Of a stretch of 64,000 bases of DNA, positions 1-9,805 are shown one piece after another; position 1 is the stretch's first letter; the number at the start of each line of letters is the position of its first letter. The translations under genes and the position numbers were made by a program. The DNA lies in assembly GCA_018114805.1 (NCBI GenBank), contig CP073042.1, positions 310,001 through 374,000 on the forward strand, written 5' to 3'. The DNA comes from Candidatus Streptomyces philanthi (lineage in GTDB: Bacteria; Actinomycetota; Actinomycetes; Streptomycetales; Streptomycetaceae). The notes under the pieces are model-generated. The model was not told the origin of the DNA and ran no database searches. It saw only the letters and a program-made list of their open reading frames with translations.

Positions 1-290
1 GGGACGACGTCGGTGTGTCCGTGGATCAGCAGCGCGGGGCGCGAGGGGTCCTCGCCCTCGATGCGCGCGACGGTGGAGGCCCGCCCCGGGTGCGACTCAA
101 AGATCTGGGGCTCCAAGCCGACCTCGGCGAGCTTCTCCGCGACGTACTCGGTGGCGGCGCGCTCACCGGGTCCGGAGTGGTCCCCGTAGTTGCTGGTATC
201 GATGCGGATCAGGTCCCGGCACAGGTAGACGACCTCGTTCTCACCGGTGACGGTGGTGGAACCGGTCGCCGCCAGGTTCGACTTGCTCAC
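1..290 (-). CDS. M20-family metallopeptidase, N-terminal part (cut by window edge)
   Basis: First ~96 codons of an M20/M25/M40-type zinc hydrolase (dipeptidase or deacylase class), read leftwards off the window. The GTG start at 290 follows a perfect AGGAGG (295-300). The protein has the usual N-terminal helix (VVYLCRDLIRIDTSN) and ends at the window edge in HGHTDVVP, the HxD metal-binding motif of the family. The catalytic domain remainder, lid domain and substrate specificity lie outside the window. It runs divergently from the tRNA gene. No damage is visible in the part present. Confidence 0.85.
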   Translation of the reverse strand, partial: MSKSNLAATGSTTVTGENEVVYLCRDLIRIDTSNYGDHSGPGERAATEYVAEKLAEVGLEPQIFESHPGRASTVARIEGEDPSRPALLIHGHTDVV

Positions 291-528
291 GCTGCCTCCT
301 CATCGTTCGTGACGCCGCGCGCCGCCTCCCGCCCCCGGGCGGAGCCACCCGTGGCGTGGTCCGCCGTCCATACTCCCGTGCCGGCCCGCCCAGCCCAAGG
401 CGGCAATGTCGCTGACACGTCCCCGTCACACCCCCTCCGGGGGCGACCGGCCGTGTGATCGAGCACGTCTGGATGTTTGCTATGGTTTTCCACGTCGGAA
501 CGGGCACGGCCCAGCCGACAGACACCTG

Positions 529-613
529 GTCCGGGTGGCGGAATGGCAGACGCGCTAGCTTGAGGTGCTAGTGCCCTTTATCGGGCGTGGGGGTTCAAGT
601 CCCCCCTCGGACA
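529..613 (+). tRNA. tRNA-Leu (anticodon GAG)
   Basis: An 85-nt class II tRNA with a long variable arm. The acceptor stem GTCCGGG (529-535) pairs with CTCGGAC (606-612), leaving discriminator A at 613. The anticodon stem CTAGC/GCTAG encloses the loop TTGAGGT, so the anticodon is GAG, reading CTC/CTT leucine codons. The T arm GGGGGTTCAAGTCCCCC is intact. CCA is not encoded. A strong hairpin follows directly. Confidence 0.95.
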
Positions 614-619
614 CTCGCG

Positions 620-653
620 AGAACCCCAGTTGAACTGGGGTTCTTCTGCTTTT
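620..653 (+). terminator. Intrinsic terminator of tRNA-Leu
   Basis: Perfect inverted repeat AGAACCCCAGT / ACTGGGGTTCT (620-630 and 634-644) with a 3-nt loop, followed by a T-rich tract (TTCTGCTTTT), seven bases downstream of the tRNA 3' end. Confidence 0.9.
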
Positions 654-1099
654 CGGGCGATGTCGCGACCCGTCGCGTGACCAGCGGCCGGTCGCCCTGG
701 GGCCCGGCCACGGCGGTGTGGAGATCTCCTACGCCCGGGGCTCGGCCCGTGTCGACGGGCCCGTGCCACGGGGTGGCCGTCGTGCCAGGTGGGCCGGCGC
801 GGGGCGGCGTCCGGTGGTGGTCGGGCGGGCCCGGCGGGGGTAACCGGGGCGCTCGTCCGGCGAGTTGTCGTCGGGCCGCGCTGTGCTAGCGTGAAAGCCT
901 GCCTTGAAGCCGGAATCGGTGCGGCGGGTCCCGGGGGGACCGGGTCGATGACAAGGGAAGACCTCGGGGAAGACTGGGGAGAGAACCGCAGTGACCACCG
1001 ACGGCCCGGGCCGACGCCAGCGACGGCGACGCCGCCGATACAACCGCGACGGATAACCAACCGACCAGTCAGCGCGACGCCGCCACGCCCGACCACGGG
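654..1099. other. Gap without a convincing gene; possible true start of the next gene
   Basis: No coding region here looks real. At 977-984 GGGGAGAG precedes a GTG at 991, the best ribosome binding site upstream of the following membrane protein. That frame stops with TAA at 1054 and is one base out of register with the long downstream frame. This suggests the true start may be GTG 991 with an indel between about 1000 and 1100. This is inference. Confidence 0.4.
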
Positions 1100-2890
1100 A
1101 TGGGGGCGCGGGTCGGCGCCGGTGTGATGCGCCTCATGTCGCACCCGGCCGGTGTGATGCGCCTCATGTCGCACCCGGTGGGCGCCTCGCTGGCGCTGGC
1201 CGCCGTGCTGCACCTGCTGTGGGTGCTGTTGATCGCCAACAGCGGTGGCAACCTCGCCGCGCAGGACGCGTGGGCGACGTTCGCGACCGAGCACCCGGGG
1301 TACGCGTACAACTTCGCCTGGTTCGGCGGTATGCACCCGGTCTCGTACAGCGTCATCTCGCCCTACCTGATGGCGGGGATCGGCGTGCGGACCACGATGG
1401 TGATCGCCGGCACGCTGTCCGCCGGGCTCATCGCGCTGCTGCTGGTGCGCAGCCGTGCCGTGCGGCGGCCGATGCCGCCCGCGCTGTACGGGGCGGTGGC
1501 GCTGACCTTCAACGCGGCCTCGGGGCGGGTGACGTTCGGGCTCGGCCTGATGTTCGGCCTCGCCGCGGTCGCGGTGGTCTTCGCCTGGCCGCGGCGGTGG
1601 CGCTCGGCGCGCTGGCCGCACCGGCTGGCGCGGGGCGGGGCGGCGGCGCTGCTGTCCGCGCTCGCGACCATGGCCAGCCCGGTGGCCGGCCTGTACGTGG
1701 GCATCGTGGCCGCCGCGCTGTGGCTGACCAAGCGCCGGATGGCCGCCTACGCGCTCGGCGTGACGCCGTCGGTGGTGGTGGCGCTGTCGGCCTGGCTGTT
1801 CCCGTTCTCGGGGACGATGCCGATGAACTTCTCCTCGACGTTCGTGCCGTTCCTGAGCGCCGCCGCGGCATACTTCTTCGCGCCCAGGCAGTGGCGCACG
1901 GTGCGGGTGGCCGCGCTGCTGTACAGCCTCGCGGTGGTGCTAGTCTGGGCGATCCCCTCGCAGATCGGGTCCAACATCACCCGGTTCGGCATGATCTTCG
2001 GCCGTGTGGTGCTGCTCGCCATGGTGCCGCCGTTCGCGATGCCGCGGCTGAGCCTGTCGCGGGCGCTGAGCCGCAAGTGGGCAGCGCTGACGGTGGCCAT
2101 CGCGGTGGTCACCATCGGGCAGGCTTCCCAGTCGACCGCCGACGTCATCAAGACCACGCCGTCCCAGTCCTGGTCGCGCGAGTTGCAACCGCTGCTGGAC
2201 CAGTTGGACCGGGCGGGCGCGGAGCGCGGCCGGGTCGAGGTGATCCCCGCCCGCAGCCACGTCGAGTCCTCCACCATCGCCCCGCACTACAACCTGGCCC
2301 GCGGCTGGAACCGGCAGGCGGACAAGGGGCGCAACCCGATCTTCTACGAGGAGGAGCGGCTCACCCCGGACAGCTACCGGGCCTGGCTCGGGCGGTGGGC
2401 GGTGCACTTCGTCGTACTGCCCACCCAGGACCGGCTCGACGGGGCGGGCGAGGCGGAGGCGGAACTCGTGGCCTCGGGCCAGCCGTACCTGGACGAGGTG
2501 TGGTCCGACGCGAACCGGAAGCTGTACCGGGTCGAGGACCCCACGCCGCTGGCCGAGGGCGCGGCCACCGTGCGGCGGGCGGCGGCCGAGGAGCTGACCG
2601 TCGAGGTGGCCAAGCCGGGCCCGGTCCTGCTGCGGGTCCCGTACTCGCCCTGGCTCGGCCTGATAGACGGCAAGGGCAAGAACGTGGAGCCGCCGCGCGC
2701 CGGCGCGGACGGCGCGCCGCCGGTAAACGTCCAGGGCTGCCTGACCAAGGAGGTCCAGGAGACGCCGGAGGACGAGTGGACGGTGCTGCACGCGCCCGCC
2801 CCCGGCACTTACCACATCGGCGGGCGGTACAAGTTCCCGCGCGGGACGGCCTGCCCGGAGGGGTTGCCGGAGGCCGGGTCGAACCGGTAG
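1100..2890 (+). CDS. Large polytopic membrane protein with C-terminal soluble domain, function unknown
   Basis: A 596-residue protein. After a short N-terminal tail containing a duplicated VMRLMSHP segment, about ten hydrophobic helices are spread through residues ~30-350 (for example LALAAVLHLLWVLLIAN and LLVRSRAVRRPMPPALYGAV). A ~230-residue hydrophilic C-terminal domain follows (DRAGAERGRVEVIPARSHVE onward). This layout recalls actinobacterial polyprenyl-linked glycosyltransferase-like or MFS-annotated membrane proteins, but I see no catalytic motif, so no function is assigned. The ATG at 1100 has no good ribosome binding site. A GTG at 991 has one but is in another frame, so the N-terminus is uncertain. 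A perfect hairpin terminator follows at 2940. Confidence 0.75.
   Translation: MGARVGAGVMRLMSHPAGVMRLMSHPVGASLALAAVLHLLWVLLIANSGGNLAAQDAWATFATEHPGYAYNFAWFGGMHPVSYSVISPYLMAGIGVRTTMVIAGTLSAGLIALLLVRSRAVRRPMPPALYGAVALTFNAASGRVTFGLGLMFGLAAVAVVFAWPRRWRSARWPHRLARGGAAALLSALATMASPVAGLYVGIVAAALWLTKRRMAAYALGVTPSVVVALSAWLFPFSGTMPMNFSSTFVPFLSAAAAYFFAPRQWRTVRVAALLYSLAVVLVWAIPSQIGSNITRFGMIFGRVVLLAMVPPFAMPRLSLSRALSRKWAALTVAIAVVTIGQASQSTADVIKTTPSQSWSRELQPLLDQLDRAGAERGRVEVIPARSHVESSTIAPHYNLARGWNRQADKGRNPIFYEEERLTPDSYRAWLGRWAVHFVVLPTQDRLDGAGEAEAELVASGQPYLDEVWSDANRKLYRVEDPTPLAEGAATVRRAAAEELTVEVAKPGPVLLRVPYSPWLGLIDGKGKNVEPPRAGADGAPPVNVQGCLTKEVQETPEDEWTVLHAPAPGTYHIGGRYKFPRGTACPEGLPEAGSNR
1118..1177 (+). repeat. 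30-bp perfect tandem duplication inside the membrane-protein N-terminus
   Basis: Two adjacent copies of a 30-bp unit beginning GCCGGTGTGATGCGCCTCAT (1118-1147 and 1148-1177). It keeps frame and duplicates ten residues (VMRLMSHP core) in the N-terminal tail before the first membrane helix. Confidence 0.9.
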
Positions 2891-2939
2891 CGGCGCGGGC
2901 CGTGGGCGCGGCCAGGCGGAGCAGGAGTGAACAGTGAGC

Positions 2940-2964
2940 GGGGCCCCGTGCGCGGGGCCCCTTT
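2940..2964 (+). terminator. Hairpin terminator GGGGCCCC/GGGGCCCC
   Basis: Self-complementary arms GGGGCCCC (2940-2947 and 2954-2961) around a 6-nt loop, followed by TTTC. It lies 50 bp after the membrane-protein stop and before the leader of the ribosome protection gene. Confidence 0.75.
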
Positions 2965-3078
2965 CGCGTCGCCGGGAGGGTGAGGCCGGGGCGTAAATCG
3001 GGGGCCCGGCGGGGTGGGGCGGTGTCAGAATGCGCCGGCGTCCCCGTCCGGTGGGCGCGGCACCTCCAAGGAGCGCAG

Positions 3079-3183
3079 ATGCGGCGAGTTCTCGACATCT
3101 CCCAGGTCCCCTACCTGACGAGTGTTTCCGAGGACTTCGCCACCCATGACCACCCTGAACATCGGCATCCTGGCCCACGTTGA
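3079..3183 (+). CDS. Possible 34-codon leader peptide overlapping the ribosome-protection gene
   Basis: ATG at 3079 follows AAGGAG (3067-3072) at good spacing and encodes 34 residues beginning MRRVLDISQVPYLTS. It ends at TGA 3181-3183, overlapping the first 38 bases of the downstream resistance-type gene in another frame. Ribosomes finishing the leader would pass over the downstream start (3146). Leader peptides that sense translation inhibition are known before tet(M) and erm genes. That this one works so is inference; it may also be chance, or a displaced N-terminus. Confidence 0.4.
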   Translation: MRRVLDISQVPYLTSVSEDFATHDHPEHRHPGPR

Positions 3184-5211
3184 CGCGGGCAAGAGCAGTC
3201 TGACCGAGCGGCTGGTGTTCGACGCCGGCAGCATCGACCGGCTCGGCAGCGTGGATGCCGGGGACACCCAGACCGACACCGGCGCCATCGAGCGCCAGCG
3301 CGGCATCACCGTACGGACGGCCGTCGCGCCCTTCCTGGTGGGCGACCGCCAGGTGAACGTGATCGACACTCCGGGGCACCCGGACTTCATCGCCGAGGTG
3401 GAGCGGGCGCTCGCGGTGCTCGACGGGGCGGTGCTCGTGCTCTCCGCGGTGGAGGGCGTGCAGCCGCAGACCCGGGTCCTGATGCGGACGCTGCGCGCGC
3501 TCCGCCTGCCCACCCTGGTGTTCGTCAACAAGATCGACCGTACCGGCGCGCGCGAGGACGGGTTGCTCGCGGACGTCCGCCGCAAGCTGTCGCCACGGGT
3601 CGTGGCGCTGAGCGAGGTGCGGGACGCGGGGAGCCGGCGGACGCGCGCCGAGCCGCGTGCGCTGGAGTCGGCCGCCGTCGCGACGGAGCTGGCCGAGGTG
3701 CTGGCCGAGCACGACGAGGGGCTGTTGGCGCGGCTCGTGGACGGCGGGGAGCCGCCGTCGGCCGACGAGGTCCGCGCGGCGCTGACCGCGCAGACGGCCC
3801 GGGGTCTGGCGCACCCGCTCTACTTCGGCTCGGCGCTGACCGGGCAGGGCGTGGCCGCGCTGGTCGAGGGCATCGTGGGGCTGCTTTCGAGGGCGCCCGA
3901 GCCACGGCCCGGGGAGGCGGTGCGGGGCACGGTCTTCGCCATCGAGCGCGGCGCGGACGGCGCGAAGGTGTGTTACGTGCGGATGCGCGCCGGGTCCCCG
4001 CGGCGTGGTCAGCGGGTCAGCCTGCGCCGCCTCGGGCCGGACGGTGGCGTCGTCGAACGAGCCGGCCGCATCTCCGCGGTGGAGGTCGTCAGGGCGACAC
4101 CCGCGCGGCCCGGGGCGAGTGGTGGGGGCCGGGGCGACGGGGCGTACGCCATGGGCGGCGGTGACATCGCGCGGGTGTGGGGGCTGGCCGAGGCGGGGGG
4201 GGCGACCAGCTCGGGCACCCCGCCGCGACGGGCGCGGGCGCGCCGCCGGAGGCCGCCTTCCGGTTTCTGCCGCCGACCCTGGAGGCGGTGGCCGTACCGC
4301 GCGAGCCGGGGCACGGCCACCGGCTGCACGCCGCGCTGACGGCGCTCGCCGACCAGGACCCGCTGATCGGCGCGCGCACCGTGCCGGGCCGGGGCACGGC
4401 GGTGCTGCTCTACGGGGAGGTGCAGAAGGAGGTCATCGCGGCGACGCTCAGCCGCGAGTTCGGCGTCGAGGTCGCGTTCGAGCCGAGCCGGGTGCACTGC
4501 CTGGAGCGGCTGGTCGGTCGGGCGAAGGCGTACGAGGGGATGGGCGACCGCGAGGAGACGCTGTTCTGGGCGTCCGTCGGGCTGCGCGTGGAGCCCGGGG
4601 AGCCGGGGTCGGGCGTGAGCTACCGCCTCGGGGTGGAGCTGGGCTGGCTGCCGCTGGCCTTCCACCGCGCGGTGGAGTCGGCCGTGCGGGACACCCTGGA
4701 GCAGGGCCCGCACGGGTGGCCGGTGACCGACTGCGTGGTCACGTTGTACCGGTGCGGCTTCAACAGCGTGCTGAGCACGGCCGCCGACTTCCGGAGGCTG
4801 ACGCCGCTAGTGTTGATGCGGGCCGTCGCCGAGGCGGGCTGCCGGGTCTACGAGCCGTACCACGCCTTGGAGGTGGAGCTTCCGCAGGCGGACCTGCCGG
4901 CGGTGTTGGCCCTGCTCGCGGCGCGGGGCGCCGAGATCGTGGAGTCGGACCCCGACGCCACGGTCACCGGCGGCGCGGGGGCGGTCGCTGCGGGGGCCGG
5001 GGCGTGGCGCGTGCGCGGGGCGCTGCCCGCGCGGGCGGTGGACGCGGTCCAGCGGCGGCTGCCGGGGCTGACCGGCGGCGAGGGGGTGTGGTGGTCGCGC
5101 CCGTCGGGCGACCGGGCGGTGACCGGGGCGGTGCCGCGCCGCGCGCGTACGGACGGCGATCCGCTGGAACGCGCCGCGTACCTGCGGCACCTGTCGCAGC
5201 GCGAGCGGTAG
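3146..5211 (+). pseudogene. otrA-like: Otr(A)/Tet(M)-type ribosomal protection protein (EF-G-like GTPase), frameshifted
   Basis: Translation-factor GTPase of the tetracycline ribosomal-protection class, which removes tetracycline from the ribosome. From ATG 3146: G1 NIGILAHVDAGKSS, G2 region ERQRGITVRTA, G3 DTPGHPDFI and G4 NKIDR. Domain II follows, then (after a frame change) the EF-G III/IV/V-like part with LYGEVQKEVIAATLSREFGV, GWPVTDCVVTLYRCG and a C-terminal PGLTGGEGV. The two halves (3146 to ~4200, and ~4200-5211) sit in adjacent frames and meet in a run of eight G at 4195-4202, so one base appears missing. Restored length is about 689 residues, close to Otr(A) (663). A candidate leader peptide lies upstream and an MFS gene converges from the right. 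Resemblance to Otr(A) is from recognition of the family; whether it gives resistance here is unknown. Confidence 0.85.
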
Positions 5212-5291
5212 GCGTGCGGGGCGGCCCGGGCTCCGGGCCGCCCCGCACGGGGTGCGGGTGGGCGGGGCGCCGGTATGCGGGGCGCCGGTGC

Positions 5292-6549
5292 TCAGGCATC
5301 GCTGCGGGCCGGCGTCGGCTCGGGGCGCGGCGGGTGGGGGCGCGGCGGGTGGGGGCGCGGGGCAGCAGGAGGGGGGGCCAGGGCGAGCAGGCCCGCGACG
5401 GCGAGGGCGGTGCGCGGGTCGGTGCGGCTCGCGAGCAGGCCGCCGAGCGCGGTGCACAGGGCGATGGCGGCCTGCTGGCCGATGGACCAGGCCGACAGGG
5501 TGCGGGCGACGAGGTGCCCGGGGGTGTGTTCGAGCCGGTAGGTGGCGAGGACAGGGGTGTACAGGCTCATGTTGACGATGATCGCCAACTCGATGGCGAT
5601 CACGGTGACCAGGCCGACGACGCCGGGGCCGACGAAGGCCAGGCCGATCAGCCAGACGACGCGCAGGGTGCCGACGGCCCGGAAGACGGCGCGCTGGCCG
5701 TGGCGGGCCACGACCCGGCGGGCCAGCCGGGAGCCGACGAGGCCGCCGAGACAGGGGGCGGCGCAGGCAAGGGCGTACTGCCCAGGGGGCGAACCCGAGG
5801 TCGCGCAGGAGGAGGACGGCCAGCAGCGGTTCGGTGGCCATGACGAGGCCGGCGACGAGCAGGTTGTTGAGGTAGAGCGCCCGCAGGACGGGGTCGGCCG
5901 CGATGTGGCGCCAGCCGTCCAGGACGGTGCCCGCGCGGGGCGGGTGCGCGGTGGCGGGGCGTGGTGGTCGTTCCCGGCCGCCCATCGCGGCGATGCCGAG
6001 CGCGGACAGCAGGTAGCTGACGGCGTCGGCGACCACGGTGGCGACCGGCCCGAACAGGCCGATCGCGGCCCCGCCCAGCGGTGGCCCGACCGCGATGGAG
6101 CTCCAGTTCGTGGACTCGAACCGGGCGTTGGCCACCAGCAGGTCGGCCGGCCGCAGGAGGGCCTTGAGGTAGGCGCCGCTGGCCGCGTTGAAGGCGATCC
6201 TGGTGGCGGCGACCACGGCCGAGACCACCAGGAGTTGGGCGAGGCTCAGCCCGCCGAAAGCGTAACCGACCGGGATCGTGGCCATGGCCGCGCACCGGAC
6301 CAGGTCCATCGCGATCATGACCGGGCGCTTGCGCCGGAACTCCACCCACGGCGCGAGCGGCACCGCGAGCAGGGCGCCCACCGCGGGCCCGATCGCGGAC
6401 AGCGCGGACACCTCGGCGGGGCCGGCCTCCAGTACCAGCAGGGTGATCAGCGGGAGGGCGCCGAAGCCCAGCCCCGACCCGTAGGCGCTCATCGCGTACG
6501 CCGCCCACAGCCAACCGAACCGCCGGCCCAGCCGTCTTCCGCCCACCAT
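5292..6549 (-). pseudogene. MFS transporter, frameshifted
   Basis: Twelve-helix major facilitator, probably a drug or metabolite exporter. ATG at 6549 (MVGGRRLGRRFGWLWAAYAM). The N-terminal half has the loop 2-3 signature region (PWVEFRRKRPVMIAMDLVR) typical of the MefA/tetracycline-exporter branch. Near 5780, after LRDLGFAPW, the protein continues in another frame (QYALACAAPCLGGLVGSRLA) to 5292. The C-terminus is a Pro/Arg tail encoded by a 15-bp repeat near 5335-5360. It is divergent from a LysR gene that may control it. With the adjacent ribosome-protection gene, a resistance pair is possible, but this is inference. Confidence 0.8.
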
Positions 6550-6577
6550 GGTCCGCGCGCCTCTTGAGGTCTCGACC

Positions 6578-6593
6578 CAACAAACCGACGTTG
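6578..6593. promoter_or_regulatory. Short inverted repeat in the MFS/LysR divergent promoter
   Basis: CAAC-N8-GTTG (6578-6593), 29 bp upstream of the MFS start and 95 bp upstream of the LysR start. LysR regulators usually bind such dyads in divergent promoters. The arms are short, so this is weak. Confidence 0.3.
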
Positions 6594-6687
6594 CCGCGAG
6601 AGAACTAAGCGAGGCGCTGCACGGCAGGTCAAACAACTGTCCCGGGGGCGGCTCACAACCGTTCGTTGTTCATTAGGGTGGGCCGGC

Positions 6688-7635
6688 GTGGACCTCGAAG
6701 CCGTACGTACCTTCGTCGCCGTCGCGGCAGCGGGCCAGTTCCAGGAAGCCGCCGCCGAGCTGTCGGTCACCCAGCAGGCCGTCTCCAAGCGCGTCGCCAC
6801 GCTGGAGAAGGGGCTCGGCGTGCGCCTGTTCACGCGCACCGCGCGCGGGGCCCGGCTCACCGTCGACGGCCAGGCGTTCCTGCCGCACCCCCGGGAGCTG
6901 CTCCGGGTGGCGGAGCGGGCCGACGCGTCCGTGCGGCCGGGGCGGCGGGCGCTACGGGTCGACGTGGTCAACCGGCGGATCGTGACCGTCGGGCTGCTCC
7001 AGGACTTCTACAGCACGCGGCCGGCGATCGCCCTGGACGTGGTGACCCTGGACGCCGACGTGGACGGGACGATCGCCGCCGTCGAGGCGGAGACGGTCGA
7101 CGCCATGTTCCACGCGGTCCCGCCCCGACAGCACCTGCCGGAGGCCATCCGGTCGGAACAACTGATCCACGAGCCGCACCAGTTGCTCGTCGGGCCGCGC
7201 CACCGGCTGGCCGGCGCCTGGGCCATCACGCCCGGGCAACTCGTCGGACGGCGCATCCGGATGCCGGGTCTCGACGCCCGTGGCGAAGTGGCCGCCTACT
7301 ACGACGAGCTGTCGGCCGCCTTCGGCATCACGACCGACGTGGTGGGGCCCGTTTTAGGGAACGAGACGCTGCTCGCGGAGATCACCGACTCGGCGGAGCT
7401 GTCGACGCTGGTCGGCGAGGGCTCGCGGTACCTGTGGCCGGACAGCTACGACCTGCGGCGGATTCCGATACGCGACCCCGCGCCGCTCTATCCGCTGTCC
7501 CTGATCTGGCGCGCCGACAAGCCGCACCCCGGGCTCGGCGAGCTACGCGGCTACCTCCACTCCAGGCGGACGCTCCCGCCCGACGCCCACGTCTGGCTTC
7601 CGACCTGGGGCGCGCCGGCGGCCCGGCGGTCGTAG
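6688..7635 (+). CDS. LysR-family transcriptional regulator
   Basis: Intact 315-residue LysR regulator starting at GTG 6688. The N-terminal winged helix-turn-helix is canonical: MDLEAVRTFVAVAAAGQFQE, AAELSVTQQAVSKRVATLEK, LGVRLFTRTARGARLTVDG. A periplasmic-binding-like effector domain follows from residue ~95. It is divergent from the MFS gene with 138 bp between starts, the usual arrangement for a LysR protein controlling its neighbour. The effector is unknown. Its last 93 bases overlap the degenerate 3' end of the sugar transferase on the other strand. Confidence 0.88.
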   Translation: MDLEAVRTFVAVAAAGQFQEAAAELSVTQQAVSKRVATLEKGLGVRLFTRTARGARLTVDGQAFLPHPRELLRVAERADASVRPGRRALRVDVVNRRIVTVGLLQDFYSTRPAIALDVVTLDADVDGTIAAVEAETVDAMFHAVPPRQHLPEAIRSEQLIHEPHQLLVGPRHRLAGAWAITPGQLVGRRIRMPGLDARGEVAAYYDELSAAFGITTDVVGPVLGNETLLAEITDSAELSTLVGEGSRYLWPDSYDLRRIPIRDPAPLYPLSLIWRADKPHPGLGELRGYLHSRRTLPPDAHVWLPTWGAPAARRS

Positions 7636-9418
7636 CCGGGCGGCGCGCGGTGGCGGCTGCCCGCGCCCGGCGGGATGGCGCGCGGGCGCCGGGCGCGTGC
7701 GACCTGGGCGCGCGCCGGCGGGGGCGGCTCGGCGTGGTGGCGGGGCGCGGGCCAGGTTTCGGGGTCCGCGCGGGCAGTGGTTGTCGAAGCGCACCCGGTC
7801 CTCGATGAAGGTGTCCCCGCGCAACCCATGCACCTCGGCGAGGCCGGTGATGCCCACGGGCATCCGGTGCCGGGCCCGGTAGGCGGGGTAGGGTAGCGCT
7901 GGCTGAACTCCCTTACGAAGTAGGGGCGTTCGGGGCGCGGGCCGACCAGGCTCATGTCGCCGCGCAGGACGTTCCACAGTTGCGGCAGCTCGTCCAGCGA
8001 GATGCGGCGCAGCCAGCGCCCCACGGTGCTCATCCGCCGGTCGTCGGCGACGCTCCAGCGCGTGGCCGACTCGAACGCGTCGCTGCGCAACGTACGGAAC
8101 TTGAGCACCACGAACGGGCGGCCGTTGCGCCCCACGCGCTCCTGCCGGAAGAGCACCCCGGGCCCGTCGGAGCAGCGCACGGCCAGCGCGCACGCCGCGA
8201 GCAGCAGGGCGACCGCGACCAGCCCCAGCACCGCGGCGCACACGTCCAGCGTCCGCTTGCCGATGGCGGCGACCCGGTGCCGGGGTGGCGGCGTCAGGCG
8301 CCGGCAGGCGAAGCCCCACAGGTGGTCGGGGACCGCCGAGCGCGCGGGCACCAGCGCCGGATCGGGCTCCGCGGTCACCAGCCATACGGTGAACCGCCGC
8401 TCCCGCAACAATCCGAGCAACGCCGCGACCTGCGGGTCCTGCCACGGGGTCCGGGTGAGGACGGCGGCGCGTACGCCGTGCTGGGCGATGGCCCGGCTGA
8501 TGTCCTCGTGCCCGGTGAGCACCGGCACCGCGGGCCCCGCCCCGGCGTCTGGCACGCCCCCTGGCGCGGTCCCGGGAGGCGGGCCCGCGGCGATCCCGAT
8601 CGCGGAGCCGACCGTGGACCCGGGTGGCGGGCCGCCCCGGGGCCCAAGCCGGTGGGCGGCTCGGGATCGGTGAGCGGTCCGGCGCCCGGCCCGGGCAGGG
8701 CGCCCGCGGCCAGCGGGCCGGTGGCGATGGCAACCGCGGCCGACGCGCCCGCGGTCATGGGTGCCGTGGTGGCAGCACCCGCCGCCAGCGGGTCGCCGGG
8801 TACGGGGGCGAGCCCCGCCGCCACGAGGCCGACCGGGCGCAGCCCGTATCCGGGGGCGGCGATGAGGGTGGCCAACACCCGTTCGCCGACCGGGCCCGAG
8901 CCGACCACGAGCGCGGGGCACGGCGCGCGGCGTCGGTGCCGGCGCAGCCCGAGGTGGGCCGCGGCCCGCGCCGCGCACAGCAGCGGCGCGTGGGCGGCCA
9001 GCAGCGCGAGCAGGGGCCCCCACCGGTCGAGGGCGACGAGCCCGGTGGTCACCACGCACCAGGTGAGGACGGTGTGCCAGAGCAGGGACGGCAGTTCGTC
9101 CAGGGCCGCCGTGGACAGCCCGGGGCGGTAGAGGCCGGCGTGCGCGTTGAGGGCGGCGAGCACGCCGAGCGCGGGCAGCACCGCCCGCGCGGCCTGGTCC
9201 GCGTCCGCGAGGAGCAGCGAGCCGACGGTGGCCGCGCCGTCGGCGGCGAACAGGGCCAGCGGCGCCAGGTGCCGCCAGGCCACGGCGCGCCGCCGGCGGG
9301 CGGTCGGCTCGCCCTGGCCGCCGCGCGGCGCGCACACGGCCGCCGTGGGCTGACGGTCGGCCGTCAACCGGTCCAGCCCGCCAGCCGTGTCGGACAGTTC
9401 CACGTTCTCCGTCGTCAT
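7543..9418 (-). pseudogene. Exopolysaccharide undecaprenyl-phosphate sugar transferase (WcaJ/CpsE type), broken
   Basis: Polyisoprenyl-phosphate hexose-1-phosphate transferase starting exopolysaccharide repeat assembly at the membrane. ATG at 9418. The N-terminal part has four hydrophobic segments and a CoA-binding-like domain (PCPALVVGSGPVGERVLATL). After a frame change near 8640 it continues as AIGKRTLDVCAAVLGLVAVA, the membrane anchor, then KFRTLRSDAF, RRISLDELPQLWNVLRGDMS and LVGPRPERPYFV, the catalytic signatures of the family. A second frame change near 7885 leads to PVGITGLAEVHG, RVRFDNH. The usual WSLWRD-type end is missing in all frames, so the C-terminus is lost. Upstream, a glycosyltransferase fragment may belong to the same pathway. 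Confidence 0.8.
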
Positions 9419-9805
9419 GACCCGGCCCACCAGTGCCCCCGGACCCCGCGCCCGCTCCGCCCGCCGTCGTGCGACCGGCGGCCGGACGCCGCCCCGCGCG
9501 GTCCACGGCCCCGCGCGCCGGGTCCGCGTCGCCCGCGACCGGGCGGGAACACGCCCCGCCGGCGGCAGACACGCCGCGCACCGCGCCGCCGGGTGGGTCG
9601 CCGAGCCGAGCCGCCGGCTCGGGCCGCTGGCCGAGGACCGCCGCGTACACCCGCGCCATGTGCGCCACCACGCGGCGTACGTCATGGCGTTCGCGCGCGT
9701 GCCGCCGCGCCTGCGCGCCGAGTAGCTCGCGCCGGGCCGGTCGGCCAACAGGGCGGCGACGGTGCGGGCGAGCGCGCCCGGGTTGGCGGGCGGGGCCAGC
9801 TCGGG
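9419..9805 (-). pseudogene. C-terminal fragment of a GT4-type glycosyltransferase
   Basis: Only the last ~65 residues of a group-1 glycosyltransferase are recognisable: PPANPGALARTVAALLADRP, then one frame over ARRELLGAQARRHARERHDV, ending RVYAAVLG. This matches the standard C-terminal pattern of GT4 enzymes. It directly follows the truncated acyl-CoA dehydrogenase with no start of its own and has no stop before the sugar transferase start at 9418. It is probably what remains of a gene in the same exopolysaccharide operon. Confidence 0.6.

Noticed and set aside
1118..1177. Insertion-sequence target duplication
   Set aside because: The copies are adjacent with nothing between them and have no terminal inverted repeats.
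1219..2937. Very long open frames overlapping real genes on both strands (for example 1219-2937, 1940-3814, 5648-6583)
   Set aside because: They show Arg/Ala/Gly-rich shadow translations typical of GC-rich DNA, no domain motifs, and mirror genes with clear family signatures in another frame.
4195..4202. Programmed -1 frameshift at the G8 run of the Otr(A)-like gene
   Set aside because: A run of G can be slippery and a -1 shift would restore the protein, but this family is not known to use frameshifting, and many unrelated genes in the window have the same kind of defect, so a lost base is simpler.
3146..6549. Complete antibiotic-producer self-resistance cluster
   Set aside because: A ribosome-protection gene and an MFS gene are neighbours but convergent, both broken, and no biosynthetic genes of a tetracycline pathway are present.
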